DNA of 44,779 bases from Rhodoplanes serenus (GTDB taxonomy: Bacteria; Pseudomonadota; Alphaproteobacteria; Rhizobiales; Xanthobacteraceae): positions 1 to 44,779 of the forward strand of contig WNKV01000027.1 in NCBI GenBank assembly GCA_009720755.1, read 5' to 3'. This document shows, piece after piece, positions 17,864-27,411 of the stretch (position 1 is the stretch's first letter; each line of letters begins with the position of its first letter). Under the pieces are notes generated by a model that saw only the letters and a program-made list of their open reading frames with translations, was not told the origin of the DNA and ran no database searches. A program made the position numbers and the translations under genes.

Positions 17864-18657
17864 GACGGATGCTCCGAACCCGCACCGCGGCCGCGATGAC
17901 GATCGCCGCGATGACGCTCGCCTCGCTTGCCCTGCTCGCGATGTCGGACGCGCATGCACAGGAGACCCGAATGAACGCGGAGATCGAGGCGGTCGCGCCC
18001 GCCCTGGGCAAGTATCGCGACCAGACGCTGCTCGGGGGTGTCTGGAAGCGACCCGGTATGTCGACGCGCGACCGCAGCCTCGTCACCCTCGCGGCCCTGA
18101 TCGCCCGCAACGCCGCCGGCGAACTTCCCTCCTCCCTCGCCATGGCTTTGGACAACGGCGTCACACCGCGCGAAGTGTCCGAGGTCATCACCCACCTCGC
18201 CTTCTATGCCGGCTGGCCGAACGCCATGACGGCCGTGACGGCGGCGAAGCAGGTCTTTGCTGAGCGCAACATCAGCGCCGAAGATCTCCCCGTGGCCTCG
18301 CCCACCCCGCTTCCCCTCGACGAGGCGGCGGAAGCCGATCGCGCCGCCCGGGTGAACACGCAGTTCGGTGCGGCTGCGCCGGGCTTGGTCCAGAACACCA
18401 CCGATGTGTTGTTCCGCGACCTCTGGCTGCGGCCCGATCTCGCACCGCGCGACCGCAGCCTGGTCACCGTGAGCGCCCTCGTCGCCACCGGGCAGGTGGC
18501 GCAAATCCCGTATCATCTCGGTCGCGCCATGGACAACGGCTTGACGCAAGCGGAGGCCGGCGAGGTGCTTGCCCATTTGGCCTTCTACGTCGGCTGGCCG
18601 AACGCGTTCTCGGCGCTCCCCGTCATGAAGGACGTGTTCGAGAAGCGGCCCCGGTGA
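17860..18657 (+). CDS. Exported double carboxymuconolactone decarboxylase-like protein
   Basis: The protein is 265 residues, with a signal peptide (about 1-35, cleaved after SDAHA) and two tandem CMD/AhpD-fold domains. Each has the pattern RDRSLVT, a DNG turn, and a histidine-containing helix: EVSEVITHLAFYAGWPNAM in the first and EAGEVLAHLAFYVGWPNAF in the second. Neither has the CXXC of peroxidase-type AhpD, so a decarboxylase/lactone-type reaction is more likely. The export signal is unusual for an aromatic ring-cleavage enzyme and suggests the pathway runs in the periplasm. The ATG overlaps the previous stop (ATGA). Confidence 0.9.
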   Translation: MRRMLRTRTAAAMTIAAMTLASLALLAMSDAHAQETRMNAEIEAVAPALGKYRDQTLLGGVWKRPGMSTRDRSLVTLAALIARNAAGELPSSLAMALDNGVTPREVSEVITHLAFYAGWPNAMTAVTAAKQVFAERNISAEDLPVASPTPLPLDEAAEADRAARVNTQFGAAAPGLVQNTTDVLFRDLWLRPDLAPRDRSLVTVSALVATGQVAQIPYHLGRAMDNGLTQAEAGEVLAHLAFYVGWPNAFSALPVMKDVFEKRPR

Positions 18658-18679
18658 CCGGAGACGAGGGAGACGTGCC

Positions 18680-18907
18680 ATGCCGCATGTTGTCGTGAAG
18701 CTCTGGCCGGGAAAGTCGGAGCGGCAGAAGCAAAGGCTGGCCGACGAGATCGCCGCGTCCGTGACGCGGATCTTCGGCTACGGCGCCGACTCCGTGTCGG
18801 TCGGCATCGAAGAAATCGCCGCGAACGACTGGCAAGACCAAGTCTACGAACCGGACATCCTTCGCAAGCCGGCGACCCTCTACAAAAAGCCGGGTTACGA
18901 GATGTGA
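18680..18907 (+). CDS. PptA-like 4-oxalocrotonate tautomerase family protein
   Basis: This 75-residue protein begins Met-Pro, so removal of Met exposes the catalytic Pro1 of the tautomerase superfamily. The C-terminus LYKKPGYEM matches the E. coli PptA (YdcE) type. It interconverts keto and enol forms of 2-oxo acids or related compounds. No signal is present, so it acts in the cytoplasm, unlike its neighbours on both sides. GAGGGAG at 18666-18672 is the ribosome binding site. Substrate unknown. Confidence 0.9.
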   Translation: MPHVVVKLWPGKSERQKQRLADEIAASVTRIFGYGADSVSVGIEEIAANDWQDQVYEPDILRKPATLYKKPGYEM

Positions 18908-18929
18908 TGTCGATTGCTCCGAGGCAAGA

Positions 18930-19382
18930 ATGACGAGCTTCACGGTCAACGGCGCGATTCACAGCTTCGACGGCGATCCGGAAACAACGCTTCTCTGGTA
19001 CCTGAGAGACGTTGCCGGGCTGACCGGGACCAAGTTCGGTTGCGGGCAGGCTCTTTGCGGCGCCTGCACGGTTCACATCGACGGCCAAGCGACCCGGTCC
19101 TGTCAGACTCCCGTCGCCGATCTCGAAGGCCGCTCGGTGGTCACCATCGAAGGACTGTCGGCGGACGGGTCTCATCCGCTCCAAGTCGTGTGGCGGGAGA
19201 TCAACGTCGCGCAATGCGGATACTGTCAGGGCGGCCAGATCATGCAGGCCGCCGCGCTCCTCTCCGACAATCCGCACCCGACCGACAGCGACATCGATGC
19301 CGCGATGAGCGGAAACATCTGTCGGTGCGGAAGTTATCCGCGGATCCGGGCCGCCATCAAACTCGCCGCCGAGAGGACCTGA
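18930..19382 (+). CDS. [2Fe-2S] subunit of a molybdenum hydroxylase (IorA-like)
   Basis: This 150-residue iron-sulfur subunit belongs to the xanthine oxidase family. Cysteines 38, 43, 46 and 58 ([15 protein letters not shown]) form the plant-ferredoxin cluster, and 96, 99, 131 and 133 (QCGYCQ, ICRCG) form the second cluster next to the molybdenum cofactor. This is the two-subunit isoquinoline 1-oxidoreductase type, which lacks a FAD subunit and passes electrons to a cytochrome or other acceptor. It has no signal of its own and would be co-exported with the large subunit. The large-subunit gene starts two bases after its stop. Confidence 0.95.
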   Translation: MTSFTVNGAIHSFDGDPETTLLWYLRDVAGLTGTKFGCGQALCGACTVHIDGQATRSCQTPVADLEGRSVVTIEGLSADGSHPLQVVWREINVAQCGYCQGGQIMQAAALLSDNPHPTDSDIDAAMSGNICRCGSYPRIRAAIKLAAERT

Positions 19383-19384
19383 GC

Positions 19385-21679
19385 ATGGCGCGCAGCGCGG
19401 ACGCCATCAACGTCAGCCGCCGGGCGATGGTCTTCGGGATCACGGCCGGGGCTCTGGTTCTCGCGCTTCGGGCGGCCCCGCCGGCCAACGCTCAGGCGAC
19501 GCGCTTCGGTGGCGCGGCGATGCGCGGTGGCATCAAAGACGACCCGAGACTGTTCCTCGCGCTGGACGAGAGCGGCACCGTGAAGCTCCTGTGCCATCGT
19601 GCCGAGATGGGGCAAGGCGTCCGGACCAGTTGGGCCATGGTCGTGGCCGACGAACTGGGAGCGAACCTCGATCGCGTCGAGGTCGTGCAAGCGCCGGGTG
19701 ACGAGAGCCGATACGGGAACCAGGACACGGACGGATCCCGCAGCATGCGTCACCATTTCCTTCCGCTCCGTCGTATCGGGGCGGCCGCGCGTCGCATGCT
19801 CGAGGAGGAAGCCGCCGCTCGCTGGAACGTCGACGTCTCGACTGTCGCGACGGACCAGCACGCGGTGGTGCACCGAACGACCGGTCGGCGTCTCGGCTTC
19901 GGTGCTCTGGCGAGCGGCGCCGCCGCCCGCCCCGTGCCGTTGCCCGACACGCTGGTGCTGCGTCCCGCGAACGAGTTCCGCTTCGTCGGACGGGATCGCA
20001 TTCCACTCGTCGACAACCACGACATCACGACGGGTCGAGCCGTCTACGGCATCGACGTCCGGCTCGACAACATGGCGTTCGCTGTCGTGGCTCGGCCGCC
20101 GGTCCATGGCGGCAAGGTGAAGCGCTTCGACGCGACCGAAACCATGAAGGTCCCGGGCGTGCTCGCCGTCATACCGATCGCGGCGCCCGCGCTACCCTCG
20201 GGATTCATGCCTCTGGGCGGCGTCGGGATCGTCGCCGAGAACACATTCGCGGCGATCAAGGGCCGCTCCCGACTCGAGATCGAATGGGACGACGGGCCGA
20301 ACGGCACCTACGACTCGGCGGAGTACCGTGCCGCTCTGGAGGTTGCCGTGGGACGGCCCGGCGATGTCGTCCGCGACGACGGCGATGCCGACGCGGCGCT
20401 CGCGCGCGCGCCCCGTCGCGTCGCAGCGACGTATTACACGCCTCATCTCGCGCAGGCCCCGATGGAGCCACCGACTGCGACCGCCCGGGTCGGCGACGAC
20501 CTCTGCGAGGTCTGGGCGAGCGTTCAGAGCCCGGAGGCGGTCCGCACCGACCTCTCCAAGCGTTTCGGTTTGCCTCGGGAGAAGGTGATCGTTCAGCCTC
20601 TCCTTCTCGGCGGCGGCTTCGGCCGGAAAGCGCAGCCGGATTTCGCAGCGGAGGCGGCGGTCCTGTCCCGGGCGATGAACGGCCGGCCCGTGAAGCTGAT
20701 CTTCACGCGCGAGGACGACCTGCAGCACAGCTTCTTCCACGCGGTCTCGGTGGATCGGCTGGAGGCGGGTTTCGACCAGAACGGTCGAGTGGTCGCTTGG
20801 CTCCATCGCACGGCCGGGCCGTCCATCCGCTCCATCTTCGCGCCAGAGGTGACGCACAAGGCCGCTTTCGAACTCGCGATGGGTGCTGTGGACGTGCCGT
20901 TTGCAATCCCAGACATCCGGGTCGAAAATCCCGAAGCGACCGCGCACACCCGGATCGGCTGGTTCCGGGCGGTCGCGAACGTCCCCCATGCGTTTGCCGT
21001 GCAGTGCTTCGTCGCCGAACTCGCAGCGGCGGCCGGACGCGATCCGAAGGGCTTCCTGCTCGAACTGATCGGTCCTGATCGCCTGATCGCTCCGGCCTCA
21101 TTGTCCGACCGATGGACGTATGGCGAAGATCCGAAACTCTACCCGTTCGATACGGCGCGGCTGCGGCGGGTGATCGAGACCGCGGCGCTGAAGGCGGACT
21201 GGGGACGGCGGCGGCCGGACGGCACCGGGCTCGGGATCGCGGCGCATCGGAGTTTTCTGAGCTACGCGGCGGCCGTCGTCGAGGTCGAAGTCGGCCGCGG
21301 CGGTGAGATCGTGGTGCGGCAGGTCGACCTCGCGTTCGACTGTGGCGCGTTGATCAACCCCGATCGTGTTCGATCCCAGTTGGAGGGCGCCGTGGTCCAG
21401 GGCATCGGCATCGCCCTTCTCGGTGAAATCAGCTTTAAGGCGGGACGGGCAGAGCAGTCGAATTTTCACGATTACGAGGTCCCGCGGATCGATGGGGTCC
21501 CGAAGGACATTCGTGTCCACATGGTGAAGTCGAGCGGCTACGACGCCCCGCTCGGGGGAGTGGGGGAACCCGGACTGCCTCCGGTCGCGCCCGCGCTCGC
21601 GAATGCGATCCATGCCGCGAGCGGCGCCCGCTTTCGCGCACTGCCGATCCAAGCTCGAACGAAGCCGCAGCTGCAGTAG
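19385..21679 (+). CDS. Tat-exported molybdopterin subunit of Mo hydroxylase (IorB-like)
   Basis: This is the catalytic subunit, 764 residues, of the aldehyde oxidase/xanthine dehydrogenase type. A Tat signal lies at the N-terminus (SRRAMVFGITAGALVLALRA, arginines 12-13). The cofactor-binding regions include LGGGFGRKAQPDFAAEAAVL and the catalytic glutamate at about residue 728 in GGVGEPGLPPVAPALANAI. The family hydroxylates N-heterocycles or oxidises aldehydes using water. With no FAD subunit, electrons probably go to a periplasmic cytochrome; the P460-like protein two genes upstream of the tautomerase is a candidate. The ATG at 19385 follows the small-subunit stop by two bases. No XdhC-like maturation gene is present in the cluster. 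Confidence 0.93.
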   Translation: MARSADAINVSRRAMVFGITAGALVLALRAAPPANAQATRFGGAAMRGGIKDDPRLFLALDESGTVKLLCHRAEMGQGVRTSWAMVVADELGANLDRVEVVQAPGDESRYGNQDTDGSRSMRHHFLPLRRIGAAARRMLEEEAAARWNVDVSTVATDQHAVVHRTTGRRLGFGALASGAAARPVPLPDTLVLRPANEFRFVGRDRIPLVDNHDITTGRAVYGIDVRLDNMAFAVVARPPVHGGKVKRFDATETMKVPGVLAVIPIAAPALPSGFMPLGGVGIVAENTFAAIKGRSRLEIEWDDGPNGTYDSAEYRAALEVAVGRPGDVVRDDGDADAALARAPRRVAATYYTPHLAQAPMEPPTATARVGDDLCEVWASVQSPEAVRTDLSKRFGLPREKVIVQPLLLGGGFGRKAQPDFAAEAAVLSRAMNGRPVKLIFTREDDLQHSFFHAVSVDRLEAGFDQNGRVVAWLHRTAGPSIRSIFAPEVTHKAAFELAMGAVDVPFAIPDIRVENPEATAHTRIGWFRAVANVPHAFAVQCFVAELAAAAGRDPKGFLLELIGPDRLIAPASLSDRWTYGEDPKLYPFDTARLRRVIETAALKADWGRRRPDGTGLGIAAHRSFLSYAAAVVEVEVGRGGEIVVRQVDLAFDCGALINPDRVRSQLEGAVVQGIGIALLGEISFKAGRAEQSNFHDYEVPRIDGVPKDIRVHMVKSSGYDAPLGGVGEPGLPPVAPALANAIHAASGARFRALPIQARTKPQLQ

Positions 21680-21808
21680 TGAATGACGGGCGCTACGAAG
21701 CGCTGAGTGAGAGTCTTGCCGCTCTTCGCACACCGGCGACAGGCACCAACGAGGCGGCGCGGCCGACTAATCAAATCTTCCGTACCCCAAACCGTTCAGG
21801 AAACTCTC

Positions 21809-22846
21809 ATGAGAGCAACCGTCATGCACATGGCAGGAGATGTTCGAATCGAGAACATTCCCGATGCGACCCTGATCTACTCGACCGACGCCGTCATCCG
21901 GATCACTCGCGCCTGCATCTGCGGCAGCGATCTCTGGCCATATAACGATCTCGTCCCCGAGGCAGGAGGTCGGCGGATGGGGCATGAAGCCATCGGCGTG
22001 GTCGAGGCGATCGGTTCGGATGTGCAACGGATCAAGGCGGGCGATCTCGTGATCATGCCGTTTGCCTACGCCGACGGGAAATGCATGTTCTGTGACGAGG
22101 GGCTACCAACCTCGTGCGTCCACGGCGGCTTCTTTGGCACGGGAGGTGCCGCGGACGGCGCTCAGGCGGAGGCTCTGCGGGTACCGCAAGCGGACGGAAC
22201 GCTTTTCCCGATCCATGTCGCGCCGGACCACTCCCTCATGCCGTCTCTGCTGACGCTCTCGGATGTGATGGGAACTGGTCACCACGCTGCAGCTGCAGCT
22301 CGGGTCACGCGCGGATCTCGGGGCGCCGTGATCGGCGACGGAGCCGTGGGGCTGTGCGGAGTCATTGCTGCAAAGCGGCTTGGAGCCGAGCAGATCATCA
22401 TCCTCGGGCGTCATCCGGATCGGATCGCACTTGCCAAAGTATTCGGAGCAACCGATGTCGTCAGCGAGCGCGGCGGGGAAGCGATTGAGGCCGTAAAAGC
22501 ATTGACCGGCGGCTTTGGAGCGCATTCTGTCCTTGAATGCGTCGGCTCCGGCCCGGCGATCGACACAGCGGTCGGCATTGCACGACCCGGCGGAGCTGTC
22601 GGGCGCGTCGGGGTTCCCCATTACGAAGTTATGCCGGCTGGAAGGCAGACATTCTACAACAACATTGCCGTGGCGGGCGGTCCGGCACCGGTGCGCACCT
22701 ACATTTCCGAACTGTTGCCCGACATTATGGAAGGACGGATCGAGCCTGGTCGTGTGTTCGATAGCCTCGTGACCCTCGACGGGGTTCCGGACGGCTATCG
22801 CGCCATGAACGAGAGGAAAGCTTTGAAGGTGATGGTGCGGCCGTGA
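21809..22846 (+). CDS. Zinc-dependent alcohol dehydrogenase family protein
   Basis: This is a 345-residue medium-chain dehydrogenase. Catalytic zinc ligands are suggested by ACICGSDLWPY and GHEAIGVVEAIG. The Rossmann nucleotide-binding region is GDGAVGLCGVIAAKRLG followed by ILGRHPDR; the acidic residue expected for strict NAD use is replaced by arginine, favouring NADP(H) (inference). The structural-zinc loop reads DGKCMFCDEGLPTSC, with aspartate in the place of the usual first cysteine. The ATG at 21809 is preferred over 21707 because homology begins there. It lies 129 bases after the Mo-enzyme gene and may have its own promoter. It could handle an alcohol or aldehyde related to the cluster's substrate. 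Confidence 0.9.
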   Translation: MRATVMHMAGDVRIENIPDATLIYSTDAVIRITRACICGSDLWPYNDLVPEAGGRRMGHEAIGVVEAIGSDVQRIKAGDLVIMPFAYADGKCMFCDEGLPTSCVHGGFFGTGGAADGAQAEALRVPQADGTLFPIHVAPDHSLMPSLLTLSDVMGTGHHAAAAARVTRGSRGAVIGDGAVGLCGVIAAKRLGAEQIIILGRHPDRIALAKVFGATDVVSERGGEAIEAVKALTGGFGAHSVLECVGSGPAIDTAVGIARPGGAVGRVGVPHYEVMPAGRQTFYNNIAVAGGPAPVRTYISELLPDIMEGRIEPGRVFDSLVTLDGVPDGYRAMNERKALKVMVRP

Positions 22847-22866
22847 AGTCTCCCCGCCACCCGCAC

Positions 22867-23296
22867 GGGTGGTGTTCATCGACGAGACGTGGCCTCCATC
22901 AACAGGGCTCGGCGCCTACGGCCGTCACCGCGGGGCGAGCGCCTGCGGTCGGCATTCCGCACGAACACTGGAAGACCATCACCTTCGTGGCCGGGCTCAA
23001 CTGTTGCGGCATCATCGCTCCCTTCGTCGTGAACGGGCGATAGAACGCAAGGCGCTCGCGACCCATGTCGAGCGCCTGCTCATGCCTGCGCTCAGACCCG
23101 GCGACGCCGTCATCATGGACAATCAATCGAGCCACTAAGGCGCCGTTGTTCGCGAGATGATCGAGGCCGTCGCCGAAATACCTTCTTTTCTTCCCGCGCG
23201 AGCGTCCCGACTTCAATCTGCTCGGGAACGCTTTCTTCAAGCTAAGGCTCATCTTTAAAAGGCCGCCGCGCGAACCATCGACAGACTCGGGGTCCG
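22867..23296 (+). pseudogene. Third, decayed IS630 transposase fragment
   Basis: The segment matches the second half of the complete IS630 transposase: VVFIDETWPPS, a shifted GIPHEHWKTITFVAGLNCCG, and VIMDNQSSH followed by a stop, with later pieces such as a degraded DFNLLGNAF. Several indels break the frame. It begins abruptly 20 bases after the alcohol dehydrogenase stop; no left end is found. Confidence 0.85.
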
Positions 23297-23328
23297 TGGT
23301 CACTAAAGCATTCTCGACTTCCAGAAAC

Positions 23329-24647
23329 TCACGCTGTCTTTTCTCCCTGTGGATCGCGCCGGAGTGTCTGGAGGAAAGTCTTCACGGATTCGCCGAGACG
23401 ATGTGACTGGGTGGCCAGGTTGGCCGACGCTCCCATGGTGAGGCCGGTCTGGCGCTCGGACTCCCCTGCATGATCACTGACGTCGCGGATCGTCGCCGTG
23501 ATGTCACGAACGCCCGCGAAGGCCTGCTCGATGTTGCGGGCTATTTCCTCGGTCGCCTGAGATTGTGCACCAACCGCTTCTGCGACGTGAGCCGTGATCT
23601 GGTCCACCTCTGCGATGGTATTGCCAATCGCCGAGATCGCTTCGACGGCGTCGCGTGTGGTGGTCTGAACCTCGACAATACTCCGCGAAATGTCGCCGGT
23701 CGCCTTGGCGGTCTGGCCAGCAAGCATCTTCACTTCCTGCGCCACGACAGCGAATCCCTTGCCGGCCTCGCCAGCCCGGGCCGCTTCGATGGTGGCGTTG
23801 AGCGCCAGAAGATTTGTCTGTCCTGCGATTGTGTTGATCAGCTCGACGATCTCGTCGATCTGCGCCGTGGCGCTCGACAGGCTGGCGACGGCATGGCTCG
23901 CCCGCGCGACCCGTACGACGGCCTCACGAGCAATGGCCGCCGAACGGTCGACGTCCCGTCCCACCTCTCGCGCCGACGCCGCGAGCTCTGTCGTCGCGCG
24001 GCGACCGTTTCCATGTTGCTGCTGGCGTTTTCGGAGGAACGCTGGACCACCTTGGCGCCATCGAGCGTCGTGGCCGCGCCGCGGCCGAGTACACCCGCGG
24101 TCGATTCCATGTCGCCGGCTGCCGACGACATCGCATCGATAACGTTGCCGATCGCCTCCTCGAACTGCGACGTATTCGCGTTAAATGCGGCGACCCGCTG
24201 CTTGATCACGTCCATGGCCGCATTGATCGTCTCGGCGGCGAGGCGGACGCTGCCGTGCAAGCCACGCGGCAGGATGCGGCGGTGGTAGCGGTCGTCGCGG
24301 ATCGCCGCCATGGCGGCGGTCGACTCTCGCACGAAGGCGTCACAGCGATCGACCGCGTCGTTGAAGGCGTGCTGCAGGCGGCCGAGCACGCCACCGTCGC
24401 GAATGTCAAGAATGCGGGCCTCGAAGTCGCCGCGTGCGATCCGCGCTGCGACCACCTCGATTTTCCGGCACGTGGCGCCGATACGGGCGAGTCGCCAGGC
24501 GACGACCGAGAGGGCGAGAGCGGCAGCGATGAGCGCGGCGGCCACGACGAGCGGCCTAGCAAAGGCGAGCGCCAGTGCCGAAGCAAAGAGTGAAACTGCG
24601 ATGACGGCGACGCCGAGAGCAGCCTCAGAGAGCGAAGACGAGTTCAT
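23329..24647 (-). pseudogene. CetA-like chemoreceptor (TM-HAMP-signal domain), frameshifted
   Basis: Read through one frame change, this is a roughly 439-residue receptor. Two membrane helices sit at the N-terminus (ALGVAVIAVSLFASALALAF, then a VVAAALIAAALALSVVAW run) with almost no periplasmic loop, then HAMP, then a signalling domain with [20 protein letters not shown]. The frame breaks near 23993-24003: METVAAR continues wrongly, while a one-base insertion there would give [19 protein letters not shown]. Its start (24647) overlaps the upstream PAS gene by 23 bases. This is the organisation of the Campylobacter CetB/CetA split energy-taxis receptor. Whether the break is real or a sequence error is unknown. 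Confidence 0.82.
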
Positions 24648-25146
24648 CGTAAGGCATGCCCTGGGCATCGACGAAGTCGAGGAGCCGGCGATAACCGGCG
24701 GCGAGCGCATCCTTGCCGTTGGCGTGGCGGGCCTCTTCCCGCAGCACCTCTGCATAGAGAGGCGCGACGGCCTCGACGGCCTGTCGCTCCGGCACCCGGC
24801 GGTTGGAATGATAGCCGACGATCGTGCCGGTCTCGTCGAAGGACGGCGTCACATGGGCGAAGACCCAGTAGTAGTCGCCGTTGCGCGCCATGTTCTTGAC
24901 GTAGGCGAAGACCTCGCGGCCGTCCTGGATGGTGTCCCATAAAAGCTTGAACACGGCGCGCGGCATGTCGGGATGCCGAATGATGCTATGCGGCTGACCC
25001 ATCAGCTCCCGCTCGGAGTAGCCGCACAGGTCGCAAAACACCTTGTTGGCGTAGGTTATGCGGCCCTGGAGGTCGGTCTTGGAGACGATCAAGTCATCGC
25101 GACTGAAACTGATTTCTCGATCGGTCGGCGTCGGACACTGCGCCAC
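24625..25146 (-). CDS. CetB-like PAS-domain energy-taxis sensor
   Basis: This 173-residue soluble protein is a single PAS domain of the Aer/CetB type. Typical runs are GRITYANKVFCDLCGYSERE, PHSIIRHPDMPRAVFKLLWD and MARNGDYYWVFAHVTP, which in Aer bind FAD. A helical tail of about 50 residues ends PYDELVFAL. The start is GTG with AGGAGG at 25152-25157 on the minus strand. It is coupled to the CetA-like gene by a 23-base overlap. In the characterised split system the PAS protein senses redox or energy state and signals through the membrane partner. FAD binding is inferred. Confidence 0.88.
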   Translation of the reverse strand: MAQCPTPTDREISFSRDDLIVSKTDLQGRITYANKVFCDLCGYSERELMGQPHSIIRHPDMPRAVFKLLWDTIQDGREVFAYVKNMARNGDYYWVFAHVTPSFDETGTIVGYHSNRRVPERQAVEAVAPLYAEVLREEARHANGKDALAAGYRRLLDFVDAQGMPYDELVFAL

Positions 25147-25704
25147 CTTGGCCTCCTATTCCAAAGTCCTACACTGTAAAGAACAAATGACTGTTTCGAG
25201 TAAATAAAGTTTTACGATCTCAATGCCATAATCTCTCCCAGCTGCAGAGTGCGCCGCTGTCATTGGGCCTCGGGACCCGTCTAGCACTGGCTTTGTTGGG
25301 GCACATCCCTGTCGTTTGGAAGACCTCTACGGTGATGCCAATCCTCTGGCAGCGTCGCATCGCTGACCTCCAGCGCCGTCTATCGGCCTCACCGGCGCAC
25401 CCGTCTCGGCAACGGGCTCGGGCTGCGACGGGCAATGCAGTTCGACCGATCCGTAGGCCAGCATAACCGATTACGGTTGCTTTCGGTGGATGCGAACAGA
25501 ACGAGACTGCCTATCCATACGGGTGAGGATAAACTGAGAATACGCATAGCCAGGTCCGCCCGAAGAAGGAACATCTTAGCACCAAATCTAGTCATCTAGC
25601 AGTAGATCTGATTCACGAGACCACCAGAATGGACATGATAACGGGAAGAGTGCTCTTTAAGGCCGGCCTTGAACCGCTGCCTCGGCTCGCCAGTCGCTGG
25701 ACTA
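25147..25704. other. Gene-poor spacer between the two taxis receptor loci
   Basis: No supported gene is found in these 558 bases. The part next to the CetB-like gene is AT-rich (25160-25225) and probably carries its promoter. The middle has low-complexity open frames on both strands without recognisable similarity. Confidence 0.4.
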
Positions 25705-27411
25705 TCACCCGCCCCGCACGTTTTGGAGGAAGCGGTGAACCTCGTCCTTAAGTCGGGTGCTATCCCGAGCGAGCGTCCGTGCAGCGGCCAAGACCTGAGT
25801 GGAGGCCGACCCCGTTTCTGTCGCGCCCCGCTGCACCTCGACGACGTGGCTGCTCACTTCGACAGTCCCTTGGGCCGCTTGCTGAACATTGCGTGAAATC
25901 TCCCGGGTCGCCGCCCCTTGCTCCTCGACCGCTGCGGCTATCGAAGAGGAGATTTCGGAAAGGCGGCCGATGGTGTCCCCAATTTGGCGAATTGCCATCA
26001 CCGAACCCTGGGTCGCCGTCTGCATGCCGGTGATCTGAATCGAGATGTCACCGGTCGCTTTGGCCGTCTGAGCAGCGAGGGCTTTCACCTCCTGGGCCAC
26101 GACGGCAAAGCCTTTTCCGGCCTCGCCGGCTCTCGCTGCCTCGATCGTCGCATTGAGGGCCAGCAGGTTGGTCTGCTCGGCGATCGCCGTGATCAACTTG
26201 ACTACGTCGCCGATACGGGTTGCCGCCTGCGAAAGCTCCGCGACATGAGTGTCGGTCGTTTCGGCCTGTTGGACCGCGCCTTCGGCAATGCGCGCTTGGT
26301 CCTGCACCTGGCGCCCAATCTCGTTGACGGATGACGCCATCTCTTCGCTTGCCGAAGCGACGCTCTGGACATTTGCGGACGCCTGCTCGGCAGCGGCCGC
26401 GACCGAGATGGTGACGGATTGAGTGCGATCAGCAGTGGCGGCCAGCGTATGAGCCGATGCCTCGAGCTGCGTGGATGCGGACGACACCGTGTCGATAATC
26501 GCGCCGAGAGCATTCTCGAACTCGGCGGCAAGTCGATGCGTGTCCGCCCGGCGCTGTGCGACCGTCCGGCGTTCGATCTCCCTCTGCTCGGCGCGTTCGT
26601 AGCCGAGCTTCGCCTGCATGGCTTGAACATTACGAAGAGCGGTGCCGATCTCGTCGTCGCAATCGACGACGATCCGACTGTTGAACTCGCCCTGCGCGAT
26701 GCAATCGAGAGCGGAGTTGAGCCGTTGGAGTGGCTGGAGCGTCGACTGGATGGTGCGCACCGCGAGCCAGCCGCCGGTCAGCAGAGCGGCGGCGACCACG
26801 GCGGATAATCCAAATAGGCCAACATGGGCTTCGCTGTCGCCTGCCGCGATGAGGCCGCCGGCCCCGGCCAGGACGACAAAACAGCTGAACACGGCGACTA
26901 ATGTGATCAGACGGGCTTTCAGGGTACCGGTGAAGAGCGACAGCCGATCTAAAATGGAACGTGTCCGGATGACGCCTCCCGTCACGGAGTAGGCGCCAGC
27001 CTTATTATCGCGCAGCAGCCCATAAATGCGTTCGGCCTCGGTCCGCTGGTCAGCCGGAAGCTTCGTGCGAATGGACATGTAGCCTGAGACGGACCCGTTT
27101 TCGTAGACCGGTGTCACGCTTGCCATGACCCAGTAAAAATCACCGTTCTTTCGCCGGTTCTTGACGGCGCCGGCCCATGGCCTGCCGCTCTTCAGCGTGG
27201 CCCATAAATCCTGGAATGCTTCTGGCGGCATATCCGGATGGCGGACGATGTTGTGAGGCTTCCCGAGCAACTCCTCCTCGGAGAAACCAGATGCCGCGAG
27301 GAACTGATCATTGAAATACGTCAATCGGCCTTTGATATCGGTCCTGGAGACAATCACCGTCTCGTCGGAAAGGACATACTCGGTGCCCGTTACAGGAAGA
27401 TTCATTCGCAT
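25705..27411 (-). CDS. Aer-like fused PAS chemoreceptor
   Basis: This 568-residue receptor carries a PAS domain at residues 15-120 ([54 protein letters not shown]) fused to two membrane helices (about 168-189 and 196-217), a HAMP region and a full signalling domain with [20 protein letters not shown]. There is almost no periplasmic domain, so sensing is cytoplasmic, as in E. coli Aer, and probably flavin-based. It is the single-chain version of the split pair downstream. The ATG at 27411 has an alternative two codons inside (MNLPVTG). No CheR-binding tail is seen. Confidence 0.92.
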   Translation of the reverse strand: MRMNLPVTGTEYVLSDETVIVSRTDIKGRLTYFNDQFLAASGFSEEELLGKPHNIVRHPDMPPEAFQDLWATLKSGRPWAGAVKNRRKNGDFYWVMASVTPVYENGSVSGYMSIRTKLPADQRTEAERIYGLLRDNKAGAYSVTGGVIRTRSILDRLSLFTGTLKARLITLVAVFSCFVVLAGAGGLIAAGDSEAHVGLFGLSAVVAAALLTGGWLAVRTIQSTLQPLQRLNSALDCIAQGEFNSRIVVDCDDEIGTALRNVQAMQAKLGYERAEQREIERRTVAQRRADTHRLAAEFENALGAIIDTVSSASTQLEASAHTLAATADRTQSVTISVAAAAEQASANVQSVASASEEMASSVNEIGRQVQDQARIAEGAVQQAETTDTHVAELSQAATRIGDVVKLITAIAEQTNLLALNATIEAARAGEAGKGFAVVAQEVKALAAQTAKATGDISIQITGMQTATQGSVMAIRQIGDTIGRLSEISSSIAAAVEEQGAATREISRNVQQAAQGTVEVSSHVVEVQRGATETGSASTQVLAAARTLARDSTRLKDEVHRFLQNVRGG

